Counted from the first letter of the stretch, positions 35,843 through 45,050 are shown. The stretch: 64,000 nt of DNA from Methanosarcinales archaeon Methan_01 (GCA_001602645.1 LUYE01000048.1:1-64000), one strand, 5' to 3'. Made by a program: numbers and translations. The notes: a model not told the origin generated them from the sequence alone.

Positions 35843-37360
35843 CTACCCCCCGGGCCCCAGGGTCACCATCACGTTGTCTAGGCCGCCGACGTCCCTCATG
35901 TTGCTGTACTCCCCCCGGATCCAGACCTCCGAGACGTCCTTCATCACCTCCTCGAAGCCTCTCCCACCCTCCTTGAAGCTCGAGGGGACGAGAGAGACCT
36001 GGCGGCGGGTCCAGGCCTTGCCGGGCGGGTCTGAGGACCAGGAGAGGTAAGACCCGTCGCGACCGTATATCCGGACCACGTCCCCGAAGGTGGAGCTGCC
36101 GTTACCCGACTCAATCTCGACGATCTCGAAGCTCAGAGTGCCCCCGATGTAGCCGGTCCAGTCCCCCGACCAGGAAGGCGGGGAGACGTAGTACCAGGTC
36201 TGGCCCGAACCCTGGTCCTCCCCCCGGAGATAGCCGCCGGGATCCCCTCCGGACTCCCTCCACGAGAGGGCGACGTCCCGGCCCTCCCGCCATCCCTCGT
36301 CGCCGAGGTCGAAGGTGCTGACGAGGTCGGTTGCGACCGGTAAAGAGACCAGGACGTTGTCGATCCCCTCCAAGTCTCCCCTATCCGAGTACTCGCCCCT
36401 GATGACGACCCGATCCACCGACCTCATCACCCTCGAGAAGGCCTCATCGGTGGTCCCGAAGGCGGCGGGGGTGAGGTCGAACCGGTGGTGGGTCCAGCCC
36501 CCCTCGGGAGTCATTCCGGATGGCGAGGGTGGGATCGTGACCTCCGACCCGTCGGATCCAAAGATCTTCACCAGATCTGCCTCGTAGGCCTTCCCCTTCC
36601 CCGAGTCGAAGACCTTCAGGTCGAAGGTCAGAGACCCGCCTACGTAAGGGGTCCAGTCCCCCGACCAGGACCGGGGCGAGGCGAAGTACCAGGTGCTGCC
36701 GTCCCCGAGGTCCCTGCCCGATAGGAAACCTCCGCCGTTTCCGCCCCCCTCAACCCAGGAGATGGAGACGTCCCCCTCGGGCCTCCACTCCCCGTCGCCG
36801 TCGTCGAAGTTCGTGGCGAGGTCCAGCCCCGAGGGCGGGGCGACGACGACGTCGTCGAGCCCCAGGGTCGAGGCCTTCCCGGCATCGAAAACCCCGATGG
36901 AGATCCCGTCCACATATCTCATCGTCCTTCGGAAATCCGCCTCCGGGACGGCGAAGTTTGTGGCGTTGAGGACCACCTCGCGACGTTCCCAGCACCTCTC
37001 CGGCGGGGGAGAAGAGGTGGACAGGACCGTCCCGTCCGATGAGTGGATCCTCACCTTCATCCCCTCGGGCCCCGATCCTCCGGAGGCGATGAGCCTCAGA
37101 TCGAAGCTCAATACGCCCCCGACGTACCGGCTCCAGTCGCCGGACCAGGATCCAGGAGACCGATAGCTCCAGCCGTCGTCGCCCTCCCCTTCCAGAAAGC
37201 CGCCCGGATCGCCCCCAAACCGCTGCCAGGTCATATGGCCTCCCCCCTCCCCACCCCATCCCTCATCCTCCTCGCCGAAGGTGCTGGCCAGGGTCGAGGC
37301 CGAGCCCTCCATGACGAGAGCGAAGAGGGCAACCATCGATAGCATACCGATTGACTTCAT
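35843..37360 (-). CDS. exported protein with three laminin-B-like repeats
   Basis: 505 residues: a signal peptide (MKSIGMLSMVALFALVMEGS), then three tandem domains of about 155-160 residues (about 22-178, 179-340, 341-505). Each has STFxxxxEGW, SPxSWSGDWxxYVGGxLxFDL, a W-R-R strand and a closing G-DNVxVxxP. This is the laminin B (domain IV) pattern. Such domains are common on the surfaces of methanogens and some bacteria; binding partners are unknown. The protein consists of nothing but the repeats, with no anchor. It lies about 100 bp upstream of the PPC-repeat gene on the same strand. Confidence 0.8.
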   Translation of the reverse strand: MKSIGMLSMVALFALVMEGSASTLASTFGEEDEGWGGEGGGHMTWQRFGGDPGGFLEGEGDDGWSYRSPGSWSGDWSRYVGGVLSFDLRLIASGGSGPEGMKVRIHSSDGTVLSTSSPPPERCWERREVVLNATNFAVPEADFRRTMRYVDGISIGVFDAGKASTLGLDDVVVAPPSGLDLATNFDDGDGEWRPEGDVSISWVEGGGNGGGFLSGRDLGDGSTWYFASPRSWSGDWTPYVGGSLTFDLKVFDSGKGKAYEADLVKIFGSDGSEVTIPPSPSGMTPEGGWTHHRFDLTPAAFGTTDEAFSRVMRSVDRVVIRGEYSDRGDLEGIDNVLVSLPVATDLVSTFDLGDEGWREGRDVALSWRESGGDPGGYLRGEDQGSGQTWYYVSPPSWSGDWTGYIGGTLSFEIVEIESGNGSSTFGDVVRIYGRDGSYLSWSSDPPGKAWTRRQVSLVPSSFKEGGRGFEEVMKDVSEVWIRGEYSNMRDVGGLDNVMVTLGPGG

Positions 37361-37600
37361 ATCCTCTGCTCCTCCTCCCTACTTTTGCATATGTCATATA
37401 ATATCTTTTATCCTTCAACGCATAACTTCAATATATTTCTTCCTGAGATTTTGATCTATGAGTTCCGTTATCCCTTCAAAAGATGGAAGGAAACCCATAC
37501 AAAGATAATCTGAAAAAGTGGAAGAGATCTCCGGCCTCCCCCCCGGGGAGCTATTTTCAAAAAGACGCAACTGCAGGTCATGTTTCGCAACAACTAAATA

Positions 37601-38482
37601 TTGATCCCGCAAACCATCTCCGAGATGTTCGAGGCCTGGGACGAGTACCATCTGATCAACGGGGAGCTTTTGAGGCTGACGGAGAGGCTTCCGGCCTCGG
37701 GGCTGGGGGAGGTGATCAGGTACGTCCTCACCACCCCCGGAAAGCGGGTCAGGCCCCTCATCCTCGTCCTCTCCTCGAAGGCCTTCGGCTGCGACGCGGC
37801 CGAATCGGTCAGAGCCGCCCTCGCCCTGGAGCTGGTCCACGCCGCCTCCCTCGTCCACGATGACATCCTCGACGGAGGGACGGAGCGGAGGGGAGTCGAG
37901 AGCGCCCTCAAGAGGTACGGGATGGAGGCGGCCCTCCTCTGCGGCGACTACCTGATATCCAGGTCCATTGGCCTCATCTCCGGCTACAGCCAGGAGGTGA
38001 TCGAGGCCTTCTCCCAGGCCTGCGTCGAGATGTCGGAGGGGGAGATGCTCGACCTCGCCAGCAGGACGAGGCCCGAGGATTACTACCTCTGCATATGCAA
38101 GAAGACGGCCTCGCTCATCTCCGCCTCCTCCAAGATCGGTTGCCTCATAGCCGGCGCTCGCGCCGACGACGTCGCCCTCTTCGAGAGCTACGGTATGCAC
38201 CTGGGCCTCGCCTACCAGGTCGCCGACGACCTGAACGAATTTCTGGGGATGGAGAAGGGGAAGTCTTCGGCGAAGACCTCCGCCACCCTCCCCGTGATAT
38301 ACCGGAGAGACCACTCGGCGGAGGCGACGGTCCGCCTCTGCGCCGAGGCGATCCGGGTGCACTGCCGCGCCGCGAAGAGGGCCCTGGCCGAGGCGGGGGG
38401 GGACGAGGAGGTCAAGGGGAGGCTTGGAAGCATAGTCGACAAATGGGGAGAGGAATGCAAGTCGCTGAAAGACCGCTATTGA
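37601..38482 (+). CDS. isoprenyl diphosphate synthase with altered second Asp motif
   Basis: 293 residues of the trans-prenyltransferase family: GKRVRPLILVLSSKAF, the first Asp-rich motif DDILDGGTERRG (from about residue 87), GDYLISRS and YQVADDLNEF (about 205-214). The second motif is DDLNE instead of DDxxD, so the last Asp is replaced by Glu, which may change chain length or activity. Products could be lipid precursors or the methanophenazine side chain. The start is uncertain: TTG at 37601, or ATG at 37625 (MFEAWDEYHL). No clear ribosome site precedes either, so a leaderless message is possible. It overlaps the radical SAM gene by 28 bp, so the two should work together. Confidence 0.82.
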   Translation: MIPQTISEMFEAWDEYHLINGELLRLTERLPASGLGEVIRYVLTTPGKRVRPLILVLSSKAFGCDAAESVRAALALELVHAASLVHDDILDGGTERRGVESALKRYGMEAALLCGDYLISRSIGLISGYSQEVIEAFSQACVEMSEGEMLDLASRTRPEDYYLCICKKTASLISASSKIGCLIAGARADDVALFESYGMHLGLAYQVADDLNEFLGMEKGKSSAKTSATLPVIYRRDHSAEATVRLCAEAIRVHCRAAKRALAEAGGDEEVKGRLGSIVDKWGEECKSLKDRY

Positions 38483-39606
38483 AGATAGAGGCCGACGCCG
38501 AAGGCGGCAAGATTGCCTTCCGGGCGACGGGCCCCCTCTCTCGGGTCGCTGCCCCCGTCATCAGGAAGATCAACGAGACCTTCGCCGGCGAGAAGCCTAT
38601 CAGCTCCGGCCCCGACCGGATCATCTTCTCCACCTGGATCCCCCCCGCCCCGAGCCCCGCCTTCGATCGGATGGTCTCCTCCCAGGTGGCAGCCCTGACC
38701 CGGAGGAGGATCCCCGACCAGGCGTCCATCGGGATCGTCCGAGCCTGCCCTAACGACTGCCTCCACTGCAGCGCTCCCTCCCGAAGAGGGGACGTCCTCT
38801 CCTCCGAGGATATATTGAGGGTGATCGGGGAGGCCCTCGACCTCGGATCCTACATGATCTCCTTCGATGGCGGCGAGCCGATGCTGAGGCACGACCTGCC
38901 GACCCTCGTGGCCGGGGTAGACGAGAGGGCGATCGCCGCCTCCTTTTCCAGCGGCTTCGGCCTCACCGAGGAGCGGGGGAGGGACCTGAAAAGGGCGGGG
39001 CTCTACGCCGTCAGGGTCTCCATCGACAGCCCCCACCCCGAGGAACACGACCGGTTCCGCGGCCGGGAGGGGGCCTTCTCCGACGCCCTCGTCGGGATAA
39101 GAAACGCCCTCGAGGCGGGGCTGATGGTCGACCTCTTCATGGTCGCCTCTCCGATGAACATCGACGATCTGGAAGACGCGTACTCCCTGGCGGCGGAGCT
39201 CTCGGTCCAGGAGCTCTCCCTCTACGAGATCGTGGCGGTGGGGAGGTGGTCCTCCCACGCCGACGAGGTCCTGACCGGGGCGGACGTCGAGAGGCTCCGC
39301 CGGTTCCACTTAGAGAAGAACCGCCGCCCTGAGGGGCCCCGGGTCTCCGCCTTCCCCTACCTCCTCGGACCCGAGATGTTCGGCTGCTTTGCGGGGAGGA
39401 GGTGGCTCCACGTCGACGCCTCCGGGGACGTCCTCCCTTGCGCCTACATGCCCACCCCCTTCGGGAACGTCCGGGATAGGAGCCTCCGGGATATCTGGAG
39501 GGATATGGGCCGGGACCGTTGGCTCCGGAGAAGGCCCAGGGGGTGCATGATGAAGGACGAGGAGTTCAGGCGGGCCCATCCCGGGATATTCGATCTGGAT
39601 AAATAA
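38455..39606 (+). CDS. radical SAM enzyme coupled to a prenyl synthase
   Basis: 383 residues. The radical SAM cluster motif CPNDCLHC is at about 98-105, followed by SFDGGEPMLRHDL and a SPASM-like C-terminus (CFAGRRWLHVDASGDVLPCAY, then GCMMKDEEF) that may hold an auxiliary iron-sulfur cluster. The open frame extends back to 38095 within the upstream gene. The ATG at 38455 is chosen because GGGGAGAGGA precedes it and the protein-like sequence begins there. The overlap with the isoprenyl diphosphate synthase suggests a shared pathway, perhaps a lipid-soluble cofactor. This is inference only. Confidence 0.85.
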   Translation: MQVAERPLLKIEADAEGGKIAFRATGPLSRVAAPVIRKINETFAGEKPISSGPDRIIFSTWIPPAPSPAFDRMVSSQVAALTRRRIPDQASIGIVRACPNDCLHCSAPSRRGDVLSSEDILRVIGEALDLGSYMISFDGGEPMLRHDLPTLVAGVDERAIAASFSSGFGLTEERGRDLKRAGLYAVRVSIDSPHPEEHDRFRGREGAFSDALVGIRNALEAGLMVDLFMVASPMNIDDLEDAYSLAAELSVQELSLYEIVAVGRWSSHADEVLTGADVERLRRFHLEKNRRPEGPRVSAFPYLLGPEMFGCFAGRRWLHVDASGDVLPCAYMPTPFGNVRDRSLRDIWRDMGRDRWLRRRPRGCMMKDEEFRRAHPGIFDLDK

Positions 39607-39686
39607 CATCTTCCGACGCCGATTTTCGAAGACAAAACGGTTTTATACTCTGAAGTTCATCCACCAGGAACGGGGGTTAAAATTGG

Positions 39687-40379
39687 ATGATAAAAGGTAA
39701 GAGAGCTCTGCTATCTCTGGCTATCTTCATATCCATCGCCTCTCCGGGCCAGGCCGCCGAGGACTGGCTCGGAGGGAGCATGGGCATCTCAGACGTTCAC
39801 AACACCGCCGAGTACATCGCGAAGGTCGGGAGCGCCCAAGGAAGCGGCACGAAATTGAACTCCTCCGAAGGCGGCATCGCCACCGTCCCGACCGCCGCGG
39901 TCCAGCAGGAGGTCTACTCCATCGGCAAAACTGGATCCTCATCCGAAGCGGTGGCCTCAGAAGAGGCTATTGAGCCCTCCAACTTCTCAGGAAGATGGTC
40001 CCTCGCGATCACGGAGAGGAGCACCCGATCCCTCGACCTCGCCCTCTACCAGACGGGAGATCTAGTCTTCGGGAAGGGAGTTTTAGGGTCGTCGGAGAGC
40101 TCGGAGGCCAGCGGATCCTCCTCCGAAGACCGGGGGATCGACTCGATGATCGAGTGGCTGAACCTGCCCCCCTCCTCCCTCGAATCCGCATCCCAGGCCG
40201 CCGCTAGCGGCACCGTCGAAGGTGACAGGCTCCACCTCGACCTCATCTCCCTCGAGTCGTTATCTCTATACAGGTTCGAGCTCAACCTCACCGGCGACCT
40301 CGTATCCGGGAGCTACTCCGCCTACGGGACCGATGGGTCGACCTGGGCTGGGACCGCCACCGGCGCCCGAAGGGCCTGA
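39687..40379 (+). CDS. secreted tandem-family protein 1
   Basis: 230 residues with a signal peptide (MIKGKRALLSLAIFISIASPGQA). First of three neighbouring paralogues. It carries the family core: W-S-LA, then RSLDLALYQTGDLVFGKGVL (about 123-142), and a C-terminal strand pattern ending DGSTWAGTATG. Compared with its sisters it has an insert of about 40 Ser/Glu-rich residues after the core. It also shares the N-terminal motif DEWLG/DWLGG...I-DVH with paralogue 3. No known family or catalytic residue is recognised. A T-rich promoter (TTTTATACTC, about 39640-39650) precedes it. Confidence 0.7.
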   Translation: MIKGKRALLSLAIFISIASPGQAAEDWLGGSMGISDVHNTAEYIAKVGSAQGSGTKLNSSEGGIATVPTAAVQQEVYSIGKTGSSSEAVASEEAIEPSNFSGRWSLAITERSTRSLDLALYQTGDLVFGKGVLGSSESSEASGSSSEDRGIDSMIEWLNLPPSSLESASQAAASGTVEGDRLHLDLISLESLSLYRFELNLTGDLVSGSYSAYGTDGSTWAGTATGARRA

Positions 40380-40443
40380 TCCCCAGGAGGCCGAGGCCGC
40401 TGGCCTGGCCCATTCCCATCATGAACAAGGAGGTTTGCGACAG

Positions 40444-41070
40444 ATGAAACTCCAAAAGGCTTTGACGTTGACCCTCATCACCCTCGCTGCCATCACATCT
40501 CCAGGATCGGCCGACGGCCTGAACCTGGACAACATGACAGGAAGCCAGATCCGAGAGGATATCAGGGAGTCCTTCAAGGACGAGTCCCTATTTTACATCA
40601 ATCCCGTCACCGGGATGAGCCCCGGTGCCTCCGGCGGAAGCTCCGTATACACCCCGCCGACGACCACGGGGTCGCCCTGGTCTAACGTCGCCGGAAGGTG
40701 GACTCTCAACCTGATGGACACGGAATCGAGGAGCTTGGACCTCACCGTCTACCAGATCGGAAACGAGGTCTTCGGAAGGGGAGTGATGACCACGGGGGCC
40801 AACTCCCAGGAGATGACCGCCGCAGGGTCGATCGAAGGGACTGCCCTCACCCTCCGCCTCGTAAGCGTCGGCGGAGACAACATGTACAGGCTCCGGACGG
40901 CGGCGGGAGGAGACAGCATCTTCGGCACCTACACCGCCTTCTCCTCGTACGGCGTCACCTGGACCGGAAACTGCAATGGGAACCGCTTCTATCCTTCGTC
41001 CCTCGCCTCCCCGGCGGACTCTGCCGGCACCGTCAGGGTCGGGGCATCGGGCGGAAACGCCATGGCCTGA
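40444..41070 (+). CDS. secreted tandem-family protein 2
   Basis: 208 residues with a signal peptide (MKLQKALTLTLITLAAITSPGSA). Family core: GRWTLNLMDTESRSLDL, TVYQIGNEVFGRGVM, and the closing VTWTGNCNGN. The frame extends back to 40222 inside gene 1, but the ATG at 40444 opens with the signal peptide and follows GGAGG at about 40429-40433. The N-terminus lacks the I-DVH motif of paralogues 1 and 3. It probably makes a small beta-sandwich or barrel outside the cell. Function unknown. Confidence 0.7.
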   Translation: MKLQKALTLTLITLAAITSPGSADGLNLDNMTGSQIREDIRESFKDESLFYINPVTGMSPGASGGSSVYTPPTTTGSPWSNVAGRWTLNLMDTESRSLDLTVYQIGNEVFGRGVMTTGANSQEMTAAGSIEGTALTLRLVSVGGDNMYRLRTAAGGDSIFGTYTAFSSYGVTWTGNCNGNRFYPSSLASPADSAGTVRVGASGGNAMA

Positions 41071-41086
41071 CCGGAGGCCCTTCGGC

Positions 41087-41095
41087 TTTTTTTTT
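41087..41095 (+). terminator. oligo-T tract after tandem-family gene 2
   Basis: Nine consecutive T residues start 16 bp after the stop of tandem-family gene 2, preceded by CCCTTCGGC. Oligo-T tracts are the main intrinsic termination signal in archaea. It may lower, but need not stop, transcription into gene 3, which starts 29 bp later. Confidence 0.5.
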
Positions 41096-41123
41096 AATTC
41101 AGGATTTTCGGGGGTTTTGTGAT

Positions 41124-41723
41124 ATGAAAATTCTTCTGGCTTTGACGGCTGCGATCTTCGCCGCCTCCCTTCCGGCGTCGGCTTACGGATTGTACGGGGA
41201 CGAATGGCTCGGGATCGAGGGGCTGAGGATCGCCGACGTCCATCATACCGAGGGCTACATCCGCGGGATCATGAACCTATCCGGCGAGAGGTGGACCCCG
41301 ACGCTCGGGACGGGGACTTCCGACGTCGCAGGAGTCTGGTCCTTCACCCTGACGGGGGAGGTGTCGCGGAGGCTGGACCTCACCCTCTACCAGGCCGAGG
41401 GCGAGGTCTTCGGCGAGGGCACTTTGGCCGCCGACGGCGCTGCCTGGCAGGTCGCCGTCGCTGGAGAGAGGGCCTACAACCAGCTGGACCTCCGCTGCGT
41501 CGTCCTGGGAAGCCCGTCCCTCATCAGGCTCTGGCTCGGCCTCTCGACGAGCCCGGCTCGGGGGACCTACGCCATCTATACGCCGGCCGGGCCTGCTGGA
41601 GCCGGCGTCGCGTACGGATCCAAGGCCGCGCCGCTGGGAGGAAGCCCCTCCTCCCTCCCATCCGGGGGGGTCCTGCCGCCCTATCCGTCGGGGAGCCCGG
41701 CCTCCGGGCTGGGGGCGATCTGA
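41124..41723 (+). CDS. secreted tandem-family protein 3
   Basis: 199 residues with a signal peptide (MKILLALTAAIFAASLPASA). It shares DEWLGIEGLRIADVHHTEGYI with paralogue 1 (DWLGGSMGISDVHNTAEYI) and the core GVWSFTLTGEVSRRLDLT followed by LYQAEGEVFGEGTL with both sisters. The tail after residue 150 is Gly/Pro/Ser-rich. The real ATG is at 41124 with the signal peptide; the longer open frame from 40698 is a shadow of gene 2. Confidence 0.7.
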   Translation: MKILLALTAAIFAASLPASAYGLYGDEWLGIEGLRIADVHHTEGYIRGIMNLSGERWTPTLGTGTSDVAGVWSFTLTGEVSRRLDLTLYQAEGEVFGEGTLAADGAAWQVAVAGERAYNQLDLRCVVLGSPSLIRLWLGLSTSPARGTYAIYTPAGPAGAGVAYGSKAAPLGGSPSSLPSGGVLPPYPSGSPASGLGAI

Positions 41724-41768
41724 CCCGGCAGCAAAAGAGTTATCCATCCGCCCGGAGATGGTGGGTCG

Positions 41769-42683
41769 ATGGAAAGGAAGCCTTTGAGGAAGGGCTCGGT
41801 CAAGGAGGTCTACGACCTCGGCCGGGTGCTGGAGTTCAGGTTCACAGACAGGATATCCGTCTTCGACAAGGTGATCCCGACCCTCATCCCCCACAAGGGG
41901 GAGACCCTCTGCAGAGAGGGGGTCCACTGGTTCAACCGGGCGAAGGAGATGGGGATCCCGACCCACTTCGAAGAGTTTCTCCCCCCCAACGGGATGCGGG
42001 TCAAGAAGGTGGACGTGATCCAGCCCCAGGATATCAGGCCAATGTCGAAGAATTACCTGATACCCCTGGAGGTGATCTGCCGGTGGTATGCGGCGGGATC
42101 GATCTTTGACAGGCTCGTCGCCGGCAAGGTGAGGGCCGAGGAGCTGGGCTTCTCGAAGGGCCACATGGTCGAGTACGGGGAACCCCTCCCAGACCCCTTC
42201 ATCGAGGTATCGACGAAGCTGGAGAGGGTGGACCGGCTCCTCGACCGGGGCGAGGCCCTGAAGCTCGCCGGCCTATCCCCCGAGGAGTACGACGCCATCT
42301 GCGAGACGGTCCTCAAGATCGACGAGAATATAAAACAAGAGGTCGAGCCGAGGGGGCTCATCCACGTCGACGGGAAGAAGGAGTTCGCCTTCGACGAAGA
42401 TAGGCAGATCATGGTCATCGACGTCTTCGGGACCGCCGACGAGGACCGGTTCTGGGACAGGGCGAAGTACCAGGAGGGAGAGTTCGTCGACCTCTCCAAG
42501 GAGCACGTCCGCCAGCACTACCGGAGGATCGGCTACAAGGACCGCCTCTACGGGGCCCGAGATGGGGGGGAAGCGGAGCCCGATATACCGCCCCTCCCCG
42601 AGGAGGTCGTCGCCACGACGAGCGAGATATACATCAGGCTCTTTGAGATGATCACAGGGGAGAAGTTCAAGAGCTCCGGCTGA
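41769..42683 (+). CDS. purC: SAICAR synthetase PurC
   Basis: Joins aspartate to CAIR in de novo purine synthesis (phosphoribosylaminoimidazole-succinocarboxamide synthase), using ATP. 304 residues: GSVKEVYDLG nucleotide-binding start, FTDRISVFDKVIPTLIPHKG, VICRWYAAGS, and the substrate loop IEVSTKLERVDR. The C-terminal ~30 residues are longer than in bacterial PurC, as in other archaea. It lies about 45 bp after the tandem secreted genes with no functional link. Confidence 0.93.
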   Translation: MERKPLRKGSVKEVYDLGRVLEFRFTDRISVFDKVIPTLIPHKGETLCREGVHWFNRAKEMGIPTHFEEFLPPNGMRVKKVDVIQPQDIRPMSKNYLIPLEVICRWYAAGSIFDRLVAGKVRAEELGFSKGHMVEYGEPLPDPFIEVSTKLERVDRLLDRGEALKLAGLSPEEYDAICETVLKIDENIKQEVEPRGLIHVDGKKEFAFDEDRQIMVIDVFGTADEDRFWDRAKYQEGEFVDLSKEHVRQHYRRIGYKDRLYGARDGGEAEPDIPPLPEEVVATTSEIYIRLFEMITGEKFKSSG

Positions 42684-42696
42684 GGAAGGCCCGCCA

Positions 42697-43641
42697 TTGA
42701 CCGACTCGAGAAAGATGTCCAGGTCTTCGATCGCCGCCCAAGGGGCCGAAGGAGGGGGGCAGGTTCTGAAGAGGATATTGCTGGTGGTGGCCCTGGCAGC
42801 CGCGGCCCTCGCCGGGTGCGTCGACGATGATAGGGGCGAGGCCAAAAAGTTGATGGCGGGGGCGGCCGAAGAGGTCGAATCATATCGGTTCGAGATCGAG
42901 ATGGACCAGACCGTCGAGTATCGAAACTTCAGCGGTCAGGGGTCCCTGGAGGGGGAGAAGGTCGCCCTTTGGTGGCAGGGTGAGATCAACCTCACCGATA
43001 ACAGCTCTATGGAGGCGATCAGCTCGAAGAGGACGACCCTAGCCGGCGACCGAACAGCCGACGACGCCGTCGAGGTCTACTTCTTGAACGACACCCGCTA
43101 TCAGAGGATGGGAGGAGAGTGGATCGGCCTTCTGGAGCCCGACCCGGTCCACCGGATCGAGAACTCCGACCAGCTCGCCCACCTTTTGGAGATGATCGAG
43201 AGGGCGGAGGTGGAGGTCGCGGGGACCGAGAGGGTCGGAGGGGATAGGGTTCGCAGGCTGAAGGTCGTCCCCGACGACGACACCGCCTTCGGGATCATGC
43301 TGGGGCAGATCAGCTCCATCGACCCCCGGATCCCCCTGATGATCGATATGAACGTCCTCATGGAGAGAGGGACAGAGCTGGAATGGACCGTCCTCGTATC
43401 GGAGGAGACGGGGCTCCCGACGGAGAGCCGGATATCTGCCGTCTATTCCGCTGGTCCGGGGGTCCTGAGGGTCCCCCCGGAGGCGGCCGGAGGGATGGAG
43501 ATCGTGATCGAAACGACGGAGGTGAGGAGGTTTGGGGGCTACGGGGAGCCTGTGACGATAATCCTGCCGGAAGAGGCGCGGGCAGCCCCCATCCTCCCGC
43601 CGGATCTCCCCGAGGGGGAGGAGCCAGAGCCGCTGACGTGA
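42697..43641 (+). CDS. lipoprotein of unknown function
   Basis: 314 residues with a type II-like signal (RILLVVALAAAALAGC), the Cys at about residue 33 being the likely lipidation or anchoring point. The body (about 45-270) has the beta-rich pattern of LppX/LolA-like or DUF-type archaeal lipoproteins (SYRFEIEMDQTVEY, VYFLNDTRYQRMGGEW). The TTG at 42697 has GAGGAAGG six bases upstream and is preferred; the ATG at 42715 is an alternative. The Pro/Glu-rich C-terminus is unstructured. It starts 14 bp after purC. Confidence 0.7.
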   Translation: MTDSRKMSRSSIAAQGAEGGGQVLKRILLVVALAAAALAGCVDDDRGEAKKLMAGAAEEVESYRFEIEMDQTVEYRNFSGQGSLEGEKVALWWQGEINLTDNSSMEAISSKRTTLAGDRTADDAVEVYFLNDTRYQRMGGEWIGLLEPDPVHRIENSDQLAHLLEMIERAEVEVAGTERVGGDRVRRLKVVPDDDTAFGIMLGQISSIDPRIPLMIDMNVLMERGTELEWTVLVSEETGLPTESRISAVYSAGPGVLRVPPEAAGGMEIVIETTEVRRFGGYGEPVTIILPEEARAAPILPPDLPEGEEPEPLT

Positions 43642-43666
43642 TCTCGATCGGAGGGGCGGTGATGGG

Positions 43667-44134
43667 ATGAAAAGGGAGATTGCGTTCTTCTTTTTGAGGG
43701 AGAAGCCGGCGATGGCCCTCCTCGCCATCCGGGAGCTGGATCCCGCCTACGTCTCCGCCGTGGCGAAGGCGGTCGACTCCAACGTCCCCCACACCCTGAA
43801 GGTCCTGGCCGAGATGGAGGCGGCGGGGCTGATCCGCTCGGAGCCGCAGGGAAGGATCCGGAGGCTCAATCTCACGGACCGGGGGGTGAGGGCAGCGGCC
43901 GCCATATCCGGCCTCATCGACGCCCTAAAGGACGACCCCCTCCGAAGGAGGCTCGCCCGGCTGGAGGAGGCGGTCCTGGAGGCGAAGGACCTGTCGGCGG
44001 AGGAGGCAGAGCTCCGGATCGGACCCCTCCGGCGGGATCTGGCGAAGCTTTTGGCCGCCGAGGGGGAGGAGGTCCGAGAGGCAGCCCGGGACCTCGACCG
44101 GAGGATAGTCTCCACCCTGGGGGGAGGAGGGTGA
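43667..44134 (+). CDS. winged-helix transcriptional regulator
   Basis: 155 residues. The first ~80 fit a MarR/ArsR-like winged helix: ALLAIRELDPAYVSAVAKAVD, recognition helix SNVPHTLKVLAEMEAAGLI, wing RSEPQGRIRRLNLTDRG. The rest is a charged helical region (EEAVLEAKDLSAEEAEL) that could form a coiled coil for dimerisation. No ligand residues can be named. The stop overlaps the GTG start of the Dph6-like gene, so they are cotranscribed. Confidence 0.8.
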   Translation: MKREIAFFFLREKPAMALLAIRELDPAYVSAVAKAVDSNVPHTLKVLAEMEAAGLIRSEPQGRIRRLNLTDRGVRAAAAISGLIDALKDDPLRRRLARLEEAVLEAKDLSAEEAELRIGPLRRDLAKLLAAEGEEVREAARDLDRRIVSTLGGGG

Positions 44135-44859
44135 AGACGAGGACGGATCTGGGAGATGATGCCGACCTTGATGAAGGGGCCATCGCCGTAGCCTCCTGGA
44201 CCGGGGGGAAGGACGGGTGCCTTGCGGCCTACAGGGCGATGGTGGCGGGGGTGAAGGTTGGATATCTCCTCTCCTTCTGGAATATGGGCCGGGAGGGGGC
44301 CCACGAGGTGAACCCCGCCCTCCTCGCCGCCCAGGCGGAATCGATCGGGATGCCCTTGATCAGGACCGGCTTTGTCTCATACGAGGAGGAGTTCAAGCGG
44401 GTCGTTCGCCAGCTCGAGGAGGTCGAGAGGGGCCGGGGAAGGTGGATCGGGACCGCCATCTTCGGCCACATAAAGACCCACGACGCCCTCGTCCATCGGA
44501 TCTCTGCCGACCTCGGGATCGAGCCGATGATGCCGATCTGGATGATGGACTCTGAGGAGATCATCGGGGAGCTTCTCGCCTCCGGCTTTGAGGCGGCGAT
44601 CGTCGGGGTCCGGTCCGACCTCCTCGGCGACGAGTGGCTCGGCCGCCGGATCGACAGAAGCTTCGTCTCGGAGCTGAAAGCCCTCAACCCCGCCATCGAC
44701 CCCTGCGGCGAGAATGGCGAGTTTCATTCTATCGTCCTCGACGGCCCGATCTTCAAAAAGAGGCTCCGGATCGAGGAGGCGGAGGCGGTCTCTCGGGGGA
44801 TGCTCCGGTTCCTCGAGATAAAGAAGTTCGCCGTCGTGAATAAGGGGCGCAAGGAATGA
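44131..44859 (+). CDS. dph6: diphthine-ammonia ligase-like (Dph6/MJ0570-related) ATP pyrophosphatase
   Basis: Likely performs the last step of diphthamide formation on elongation factor 2, adding ammonia with ATP. 242 residues of the adenine nucleotide alpha-hydrolase fold: PP-loop SWTGGKDGCLAAY (about 22-34) and the family signature GENGEFHSIVLDGP (about 193-206). The second Ser of the usual SGGKDS is Gly. The GTG start follows GGGGGGAGGAGG and overlaps the previous stop. It is slightly longer than most family members at the C-terminus (FLEIKKFAVVNKG). Confidence 0.82.
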   Translation: MKTRTDLGDDADLDEGAIAVASWTGGKDGCLAAYRAMVAGVKVGYLLSFWNMGREGAHEVNPALLAAQAESIGMPLIRTGFVSYEEEFKRVVRQLEEVERGRGRWIGTAIFGHIKTHDALVHRISADLGIEPMMPIWMMDSEEIIGELLASGFEAAIVGVRSDLLGDEWLGRRIDRSFVSELKALNPAIDPCGENGEFHSIVLDGPIFKKRLRIEEAEAVSRGMLRFLEIKKFAVVNKGRKE

Positions 44860-45050
44860 ACAGCCCCATATCTGCTCACTCCCAAGGGGGGAGCATCTGG
44901 ATATTTTATCAACGTAGCTTCCGAAGTACGGCGTCAAATACCCCTCCAGGTGGTGGGAGGTGAGGCGATAGGGTCCAATAATTAGATATAGTGATGCCGC
45001 CGAGGGGGCCGAAAGGTTTGAAGGCATGAAGAAGAAAGAAGGAAGGCCCC

